Shown: piece after piece, positions 1-4,196 of the stretch | How positions within the stretch are numbered: the stretch's first letter is position 1 | Layout: each line of letters starts with the position of its first letter | DNA from: Chloroflexota bacterium | Lineage (GTDB): Bacteria; Chloroflexota; Dehalococcoidia; SM23-28-2; RBG-16-64-32 | Length of the DNA: 7,853 bases | Reading direction: 5' to 3' | Assembly: GCA_016190405.1 (NCBI GenBank) | Contig: JACPQO010000169.1 | Location: 1 to 7,853 of the forward strand | Program-made: the position numbers and the translations under genes | The notes under the pieces: model-generated | The model's database searches: none | Seen by the model: only the letters and a program-made list of their open reading frames with translations | What the model was told of the DNA's origin: nothing

Positions 1-264
1 CGGCGTTCGACGACTTCCCTAACTGGTCGCCCGATGGGTCGATGATCGCTTTCGGCAGCTGGCGCGACGGCAACGCGGAGATCTACACGATGACCGCCAG
101 CGGCGGCTCGCAGACCCGCCTGACGATGAACGCGGCGTTCGACGACTTCCCTAACTGGTCGCCCGATGGGTCGATGATCGCTTTCGGCAGCGAGCGTGAC
201 GGCAATACGGAGATCTACACGATGACTGCCAGCGGCGGCTCGCAGACCCGCCTGACGACGGACC
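1..264 (+). repeat. 132-bp tandem repeat encoding PD40 propeller blades
   Basis: Unit 1 (1-132) and unit 2 (133-264) align without gaps at a period of 132 bp, which is 44 codons. Bases 1-59 are identical to 133-191, and the remainder differs at only a few positions. A third partial unit follows from 265 and is strongly diverged. The repeat array probably extends left of the window. Confidence 0.9.
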
Positions 265-509
265 CGGCGGGAGACTTTTATCCCGACTGGCAGCCGCTGG
301 TGCCAGCCACGCCCACGCCCACGCCTTGTCCTAGGCTCTGTCCCGTAGGCGGCATCGTGGAACTGGTGGCTGGAGAGTCCGCTCCAGCGGCGCCCGCATC
401 GGACTCTTCGGCCAAGGGCTACGCTGCGGCAGCCGTAGCGGCGGCGGTGGCCGGAGCAGTCGCGATCATGGCCAGCGCCTGGTACGCGCGGAGGCGAGCG
501 CGGAGGTAG
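1..509 (+). CDS. C-terminal part of a TolB/PD40-type beta-propeller protein with C-terminal membrane anchor (5' partial)
   Basis: The reading frame is open from base 3 and ends at TAG 507-509, giving 168 visible residues; the start lies left of the window. Two consecutive 44-residue repeats carry the PD40/TolB propeller signature (WSPDGSMIAF, then RDGN-EIYTM, then TRLT). A third, degenerate repeat (FYPDWQPL) ends the propeller. After it come a Thr-Pro linker (visible residues ~101-109), a VGGIVEL segment (115-121), an Ala/Ser-rich stretch, one hydrophobic helix (~139-161) and a terminal basic cluster (ARRRARR). This tail looks like a stop-transfer anchor that leaves the propeller outside the cell and the Arg cluster in the cytoplasm. 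Known PD40 propellers bind proteins or glycans, so a surface binding or scaffold role is inferred with no specific ligand. The two full repeats are almost identical in DNA, which points to recent repeat amplification. The gene converges on the minus-strand block. Confidence 0.85.
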   Translation, partial: AFDDFPNWSPDGSMIAFGSWRDGNAEIYTMTASGGSQTRLTMNAAFDDFPNWSPDGSMIAFGSERDGNTEIYTMTASGGSQTRLTTDPAGDFYPDWQPLVPATPTPTPCPRLCPVGGIVELVAGESAPAAPASDSSAKGYAAAAVAAAVAGAVAIMASAWYARRRARR

Positions 510-561
510 GGGCAGGGCTCGCCCCTGCCCCGGTGAGAGCGCCCGCGAGGGGCGCCCCTAC
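506..561. repeat. 56-bp palindromic element between convergent genes, with 8-bp terminal inverted repeats
   Basis: The element begins GTAGGGGC (506-513) and ends GCCCCTAC (554-561), which are exact reverse complements. Inside are a 9-bp perfect hairpin (509-517 with 523-531) and a 6-bp hairpin (539-544 with 550-555). The TAG of the plus-strand propeller gene (507-509) lies in one terminal arm. The TAG of the aspS-like remnant (560-558) lies in the other. The form is that of a REP- or MITE-like interspersed palindrome, but only one copy of this exact type is in the window. Confidence 0.5.
509..531. terminator. Possible bidirectional stem-loop terminator
   Basis: GGGGCAGGG (509-517) pairs perfectly with CCCTGCCCC (523-531) across a 5-base loop, directly at the stop codon of the plus-strand gene and between convergent transcription units. 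Position and stability suit a terminator. No T-run follows on either strand, so it is not a classical intrinsic terminator and may simply be part of the surrounding palindromic element. Confidence 0.35.
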
Positions 562-641
562 GCCGGTTCGGCCTCCGTCTCCGTGGCGGCGATGTGCAGC
601 TCGGCGAGCTGCTCCGGGGTCACCGCCGTCGTCGGCGCGCT
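558..641 (-). pseudogene. Orphan duplicate of the aspS 3' end
   Basis: Read on the minus strand, these 27 codons plus TAG encode an AspRS-like C-terminus (PEQLAELHIAATETEAEPA at its end). The genuine AspRS tail at 6824 reads PDQLEVLHIAVTETEAEPA. I count 17 identical residues of 25 aligned. DNA identity is 40 of 43 bases over 558-600 versus 6824-6866, then drops. No start codon or AspRS-like sequence precedes it; the upstream bases belong to the 204-residue membrane-protein gene in another frame. It is therefore a fragment and not an intact gene. It shares orientation with aspS, so the two copies form direct repeats around the lipoprotein block. Confidence 0.8.
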
Positions 642-1254
642 AGCCCCGCCGGGCGGTCGGGGCCACGTGGTCACGAGCGAAAGCCGCGGCCTCGCTGAAG
701 CGCTCCGGCGGAACGTAGAGGCGCAGCGGGTGATGCCAGCGCCGCCGCAGGGTGATGACGTGGCGGCGCTCGTCGAACTGGGCGCGACGGACATCCTCCC
801 ACTTGGCCTCGCCCGACGAAGGGAGGAGCAGCGAAGCCGCGGCCACCAGGTTGCGCACCTGCGGCGAGCTCCCTCCCCAGAACAGCGCCGCGTTTTCGAC
901 GCTCTCCGAGGCGCTTTCGGAGGTTGTGGCGGCGGCACCCTGCGAACTGAGCGTGAAACGCGTGGTCACGCCATTCGCCACGGCAAGGGCCGCGAACAGG
1001 CCCAGCCCGACCACACCCAGCCCCGCGGTGAGCGCAATCGCAGCGTAGACCTTCAGCGCGAAGCCGACACCGCCGTTGGCACCGGCGAAGAATACCACCA
1101 GCGGCGTGCCCAGCGCGATGGCGAATCCCAGGCCAAAGGCCAGGGCGGCCCACCCCCAGCGGACCCAGACGTAGCGGTTGTTGAGAATGGGGATGCGATA
1201 GCTCCAGGCGAGCCCGTCGGCGGGGGCAGGCGACGGCGCGGGCTCACCCGGCAC
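640..1254 (-). CDS. Two-helix membrane protein with cytoplasmic PH-like domain, hypothetical (204 aa)
   Basis: The GTG start at 1254 directly follows the TAG of lipoprotein B (1257-1255). A good Shine-Dalgarno AGGAG (1265-1261), six bases upstream inside the lipoprotein gene, fixes this start and implies translational coupling. Residues 1-14 are Pro/Ala-rich. Residues 15-33 hold an aromatic/basic stretch (WSYRIPILNNRYVWVRW). Two transmembrane helices follow (~34-57 and ~66-95). The C-terminal ~105 residues have short beta-like segments and end TLRRRWHHPLRLYVPPERF plus a helix, a pattern resembling bacterial PH-like (YcxB/bPH) cytoplasmic domains; that resemblance is inference. The stop is TAG 642-640. 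The N-terminal region reappears in the truncated copy at 3922-3788, so this is the surviving full-length member of a duplicated gene. A structural or regulatory partner of the upstream lipoprotein is plausible but not shown. Confidence 0.8.
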   Translation of the reverse strand: MPGEPAPSPAPADGLAWSYRIPILNNRYVWVRWGWAALAFGLGFAIALGTPLVVFFAGANGGVGFALKVYAAIALTAGLGVVGLGLFAALAVANGVTTRFTLSSQGAAATTSESASESVENAALFWGGSSPQVRNLVAAASLLLPSSGEAKWEDVRRAQFDERRHVITLRRRWHHPLRLYVPPERFSEAAAFARDHVAPTARRG

Positions 1255-3663
1255 CTACGGCTCCTGCCACTCGTACCAGAAAACGGTGGAGACGTGCTGA
1301 GCGTTCTGCTGACCTGCCGTGAACTTGACCACCAGACTCTTGTTGCCGCGTCTATTATCGGGCGCCTCCCACGCGAAGCTGGAGGTCGGCCGATCCTTTG
1401 CATTGGCCCGCTCCTCGCCAGGAAGGCTATACACAATGTCCGACCCGCGCCACGGCTCCCCCCGCAAGCTGTCGGCCAGCAACACTATGAGGTCGGTTGT
1501 GGTCCAATAGCGGCACAACTCCTCGGTGGTCGGGCCTTGCCACGAGCACAAGCCTGACTGACTCGCGGTCAGGGTGCCGGTCACCTCCTGGCCGGGCGTG
1601 AGACGGTCTGGCGGCCGGCTCCACGAATGCTGCGACGTTCCGTTGGCGACCACCGCGCCCGTGACCTGGCACCCGCCGCTCTGTGTTGTCGTCGCGCCGG
1701 TTTCCGTGGATGCCGCTGTCGTTCCGCCGCTGCAGGCTAGACCCGGGTAGCCGAACTGTGTCTCGTACTTTTCGAAGTCGGTGTCGACGTACTTCAGCAC
1801 CCACTGGCCGGTGCCTTCCTGGGCGGCCGGCGTCGTAGCCTGGGCGGGCGTCCCAGTGCTCGCCCCAATCTTCGCGATAGCTTCGCCGCGGCCGACCAGG
1901 CGGTCTTTCCCGTCGTAGACGGTAAGGGTGACGGGGTACTCACCTTGCTTCGCGAAGACATGCATCGCTTTCAGCGTCAGGTTCTCCTTGGGCGTGCCAT
2001 CGCCGTAGTCCCACTCGTAGCGTGCATCCTCCACCTGGGCGGGCATTGTGGCAGCAAAGGAGAGGTCGTCGCCGGGGTTGCCGGTGATACGGTCGGGGGC
2101 GATGGTCACCTGGTTGTAGATAACGGTGACGCGGTAGAAGTCGATGTAGTCATAGATGTAGTTGCCCTTGGCGTTTAACCTGCTGTTCCAGATGGCGATT
2201 CCGAGCCTATTCTCGCCCGGATCCAGGGGGATACTGGGCTCTTCAATGCTGGCGTGCGGGGTTCCGAGCGCGGTCTCGCCCGGTCGCAGGACGCTGATGG
2301 CCTCGAACAGCACGTCGTCCACAAGGACATACACCTTGAACTGAGGGTCCGGGAAGGGGACACCATCGATCAGCGGGATTCTCTCCGCGAGGGCGTTGGA
2401 TGCGCCGCTCACGGTGTACTGCGGGAAGTACTCGCCGCCGACGGCGCCGCCCTCCATCTCCGCGAAACGCGCGCCGACAGCCTCCCAATCCACGAGCGCT
2501 GAGACCGCGTTGTAGCCGATCTTATCGAAGTTGGTCGGGTCAGAATCAGCGGTGAGGGCAGAGCGGTAGGGTTTGAAGACGCCGTTGACGAATTCGATCT
2601 TCCCGTCGGCGCTCTTCACGCCAGGGAAATTAGGGTCGGCAATCCAGATATTGCCGCCCTCGATCTTGTACGCGACCACCGCGTGGCCGCTGCCGGCGGC
2701 CGAGTCGATGAGCCCGACGAGCTGGGGAGCGTGCGTGACATGCAACGCGTAAGCGAAGGCGAGCATCTGCAGCGTGTCATCAGTCCCTCTGAGCGAACGG
2801 AGCAGGTTGGCCACGATCTCCCATTTCAGGTCCTTCTGGACGGTGGACGCCAGGCGGTAGGCGAGGTTGTCGTCCTCCCAGAGGGCCGGGGTCTTCTCCT
2901 CGTCGGACAGGTAGTTGTCGTAGCGGCCGTAGAGGTCCGGTTCGCTCCTGAGCTTGCGCTCGTAGTAGTACCACATGGCCGCGATGCTCTGGCCGGCGCA
3001 GTGGCCGCCCTGCTCGATGTAGGAGCCGTTGTTGACGAACTGCCAGTCGTCCACGCCCGGGCGGAAGCCGGAATCGACTGTGATATTGAGCAGGGCGGAC
3101 TCCAGGATCGATGAGATGAAGAAATCGCTGAAGTGCCGGGTGGCGATGGTGACGGATGAGCCGTCCTCGGCCAGGACGGGCATCCCCTCCAGGGCGCCCG
3201 TGTCCCGGTCGTAGAAGAAGGCCATGGCGAAGTGGCCCTCCGGCACCTGCACCGGCACCTTCACCGTCATGACCTCGTCAGCGTAGCCGCCGCCGGTCTC
3301 GACCCGGATGAGCGGCGACAGGGGGTTGATGCGATCGTCGTAGCTGTGACCGGTAATGGGCCGGTAGGAAACGATGAAGTCGCGCGAGCCCTGGTAGGAG
3401 CCGGCCGGGACTTTCAGCTCAAGGCCGTGCAGCGGGTCGCCCGGCAGGGCGACGGCGATGTCGGCGCCGCCCTCGGCGACGGAGGCGCGGGCGGCCTCGG
3501 CGAACTCGCCCAGGCTGAGTTCGCCGCTCACCCCACCGGATGATGTCCCCTCGCCACCTCCTCCCCCACAGGCCGCTCCCGCGATGCCTATGAGCACCAA
3601 CGCCGCTACGCCCGCCAGCACAAACGGCAGCGCCGGCCTTCTCTTAGGCATGTCGGACGCCAT
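1255..3663 (-). CDS. Large surface lipoprotein B: ZU5-like, papain/C39-like and PKD domains (802 aa)
   Basis: The ATG at 3663 is preceded by GAGAGGTGG (3678-3670). It aligns residue for residue with the start of paralog A, so I prefer it to the in-frame ATG at 3684. The N-terminus has a basic stretch (KRR), a hydrophobic helix and AGAAC followed by five Gly, a loose lipobox (Cys32). Domain order: a ZU5-like beta domain (~72-183, ending with HFSDFF); a papain/C39-like domain (~198-388) with candidate Cys222 (GHCAGQS), His327 (GHAVVAY) and Asp343/Asn345 (IWIADPN); a beta-sandwich (~433-517, LDPGENRLGIAIW); a PKD domain (~517-599, WDYGDG then HVFAKQGEYPVTLTVYD); a Thr/Pro linker; and a C-terminal domain (~620-802, four Cys, ends YEWQEP). 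Cys222 is the only Cys between the lipidation site and the C-terminal domain, which supports a catalytic role. The protein is predicted to be membrane-anchored and extracytoplasmic; its substrate is unknown. The stop abuts the next gene. Confidence 0.9.
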   Translation of the reverse strand: MASDMPKRRPALPFVLAGVAALVLIGIAGAACGGGGGEGTSSGGVSGELSLGEFAEAARASVAEGGADIAVALPGDPLHGLELKVPAGSYQGSRDFIVSYRPITGHSYDDRINPLSPLIRVETGGGYADEVMTVKVPVQVPEGHFAMAFFYDRDTGALEGMPVLAEDGSSVTIATRHFSDFFISSILESALLNITVDSGFRPGVDDWQFVNNGSYIEQGGHCAGQSIAAMWYYYERKLRSEPDLYGRYDNYLSDEEKTPALWEDDNLAYRLASTVQKDLKWEIVANLLRSLRGTDDTLQMLAFAYALHVTHAPQLVGLIDSAAGSGHAVVAYKIEGGNIWIADPNFPGVKSADGKIEFVNGVFKPYRSALTADSDPTNFDKIGYNAVSALVDWEAVGARFAEMEGGAVGGEYFPQYTVSGASNALAERIPLIDGVPFPDPQFKVYVLVDDVLFEAISVLRPGETALGTPHASIEEPSIPLDPGENRLGIAIWNSRLNAKGNYIYDYIDFYRVTVIYNQVTIAPDRITGNPGDDLSFAATMPAQVEDARYEWDYGDGTPKENLTLKAMHVFAKQGEYPVTLTVYDGKDRLVGRGEAIAKIGASTGTPAQATTPAAQEGTGQWVLKYVDTDFEKYETQFGYPGLACSGGTTAASTETGATTTQSGGCQVTGAVVANGTSQHSWSRPPDRLTPGQEVTGTLTASQSGLCSWQGPTTEELCRYWTTTDLIVLLADSLRGEPWRGSDIVYSLPGEERANAKDRPTSSFAWEAPDNRRGNKSLVVKFTAGQQNAQHVSTVFWYEWQEP
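1261..1265 (-). promoter_or_regulatory. Ribosome binding site of the 204-aa membrane protein
   Basis: AGGAG on the minus strand lies six bases before the GTG at 1254 and inside the last codons of lipoprotein B. It decides the GTG start and makes the gene pair translationally coupled. Confidence 0.7.
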
Positions 3664-3787
3664 TCTGCACCACCTCTCGAACACGGCGACAGGCGCCGGC
3701 CTACCGCCACGTTGGCTCCAATGAAGACCTCATTGGCTCGCCCCAATTATCGAGTAACGCCGGGGCCGGTGTCTGTCGGGCAGATGC
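3664..3787 (-). promoter_or_regulatory. Leader region of lipoprotein B
   Basis: These 124 bp separate the truncated membrane-protein ORF from lipoprotein B. They contain the Shine-Dalgarno GAGAGGTGG (3670-3678), an operator-like inverted repeat (3718-3736) and the near arm of the palindromic element (3774-3784). Part of it aligns with the leader of paralog A: CAATT, then 20 unlike bases, then GTGTCTGTC (3744 onward versus 6661 onward). The leader was therefore duplicated with the gene. I see no convincing -35/-10 pair; GATAAT near 3746-3751 on the minus strand is a weak -10 candidate without a matching -35. Confidence 0.4.
3718..3736. promoter_or_regulatory. Operator-like inverted repeat upstream of lipoprotein B
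   Basis: CCAATGA (3718-3724) and TCATTGG (3730-3736) are perfect 7-bp inverted repeats around a 5-base centre. They overlap a direct repeat TTGGCTC (3712-3718 and 3733-3739) at exactly 21 bp, two helical turns. The site lies 55 bp upstream of the ATG of lipoprotein B. A regulator binding site is possible; no regulator gene is present in the window. Confidence 0.35.
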
Positions 3788-3815
3788 CTACAACAAGGCG
3801 GGGCTCTGCCGGACA
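3774..3815. repeat. Palindromic leader element, copy B (imperfect)
   Basis: TGTCGGGCAGA (3774-3784) pairs with TCTGCCGGACA (3805-3815) at 10 of 11 positions across a 20-base loop. It shares its flank (GTGTCTGTC) and a loop CCTAC with the perfect copy at 6692-6729 upstream of paralog A. Its position corresponds to that copy, so the two are homologous. Homology of the truncated membrane-protein gene to its intact paralog ends near 3839, just beyond this copy. Confidence 0.65.
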
Positions 3816-3922
3816 ACACACCGACCCCATTCCCGCTCGCGGTTGTTGAGGAGGGGGATGCGATAGCTCCAGGCGAGCCCGTCGGCGGGGGCAGGTGTCA
3901 GGACGCTCCGTCCGGGTCGCAC
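3788..3922 (-). pseudogene. Truncated copy of the 204-aa membrane-protein gene (44 codons left)
   Basis: GTG 3922-3920 immediately follows the TGA of the 69-aa gene (3925-3923) and has a near-perfect Shine-Dalgarno GGAGGTGAT (3936-3928). Residues ~10-28 (PAPADGLAWSYRIPLLNNR) match residues 10-27 of the intact protein (PILNNR in that copy), and the DNA of 3842-3897 is nearly identical to the matching stretch 1177-1232. Homology stops after the Arg codon near 3839. The frame then runs through unrelated sequence to TAG 3790-3788, so both transmembrane helices and the cytoplasmic domain are lost. The strong translation signals are still intact. A 44-residue peptide could still be made, but there is no sign that it is functional. 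Confidence 0.75.
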
Positions 3923-4129
3923 TCAAATCACCTCCGCGACCACCTGCCCCAGCGAGATACCTGCGCCCAGCAAGAACAGCATGATGGCACCCAGCGCCGG
4001 CCAGCGCCACCACGCGGCCCGGCGCCGCCAGATTCGCCACGCCAGCAAGAGGAGCCCGGCGGTGGCGAGCGCCAGGCCGCCCAACATGATGGCCATGAGC
4101 AGCGCCCAGGCCCAGTCAGGGCCGTGCAT
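3923..4129 (-). CDS. Small two-helix membrane protein, hypothetical (68-69 aa)
   Basis: The ATG at 4129 is preceded directly by an in-frame GTG (4132), so the protein has 68 or 69 residues. GGGG five bases before the GTG/ATG pair is a plausible ribosome binding site. The sequence has two hydrophobic helices (~8-32 and ~45-62) joined by a strongly basic, Trp-rich loop (RIWRRRAAWWRW). By the positive-inside rule the loop is cytoplasmic and both termini are outside. It lies 67 bp downstream of lipoprotein A, and its TGA abuts the GTG of the truncated membrane-protein copy (TGAGTG). It therefore occupied the middle position of a three-gene operon. The B unit has no counterpart. I recognise no family. 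A long open frame on the opposite strand has none of this protein-like character. Confidence 0.65.
   Translation of the reverse strand: MHGPDWAWALLMAIMLGGLALATAGLLLLAWRIWRRRAAWWRWPALGAIMLFLLGAGISLGQVVAEVI
3928..3936 (-). promoter_or_regulatory. Strong Shine-Dalgarno left in front of the truncated gene
   Basis: GGAGGTGAT on the minus strand is complementary to the full 16S anti-SD core. It lies eight bases (from GGAGG) before the GTG at 3922 and overlaps the last codons of the 69-aa gene. It is the best ribosome binding site in the window, although the gene behind it is truncated. Confidence 0.65.
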
Positions 4130-4196
4130 CACTGCCCCCGATCATTCGGAGGGCATACGCGGTTCACGTGTCGCATCCTTAACACAGACGTCTGTC
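4130..4196 (-). other. Spacer between lipoprotein A and the small membrane protein, with a 12-bp palindrome
   Basis: This 67-bp spacer contains ACAGACGTCTGT (4184-4195), a perfect 12-bp palindrome one base past the TAG of lipoprotein A. With no loop bases it would be a poor RNA hairpin, so a protein-binding site or a relic of a palindromic element fits better than a terminator. Nothing else stands out apart from the ribosome binding site of the small gene. Confidence 0.5.

Noticed and set aside
558..938. 126-codon minus-strand frame ending in the AspRS-like tail
   Set aside because: Only the last 27 codons resemble AspRS. The upstream part is Arg/Ser-rich and out of frame with the membrane-protein gene it overlaps. 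I annotate only the remnant.
583..1557. 324-codon open frame on the plus strand
   Set aside because: It is antisense to the 204-aa membrane protein and to the end of lipoprotein B. Its Arg/Gly-rich composition is typical of a shadow frame, and the minus-strand genes have supported starts.
3747..4040. 97-codon minus-strand frame over the truncated copy
   Set aside because: It is in a different frame from the homologous residues of the membrane protein and overlaps the 69-aa gene. The frame from GTG 3922 has the homology and the ribosome binding site.
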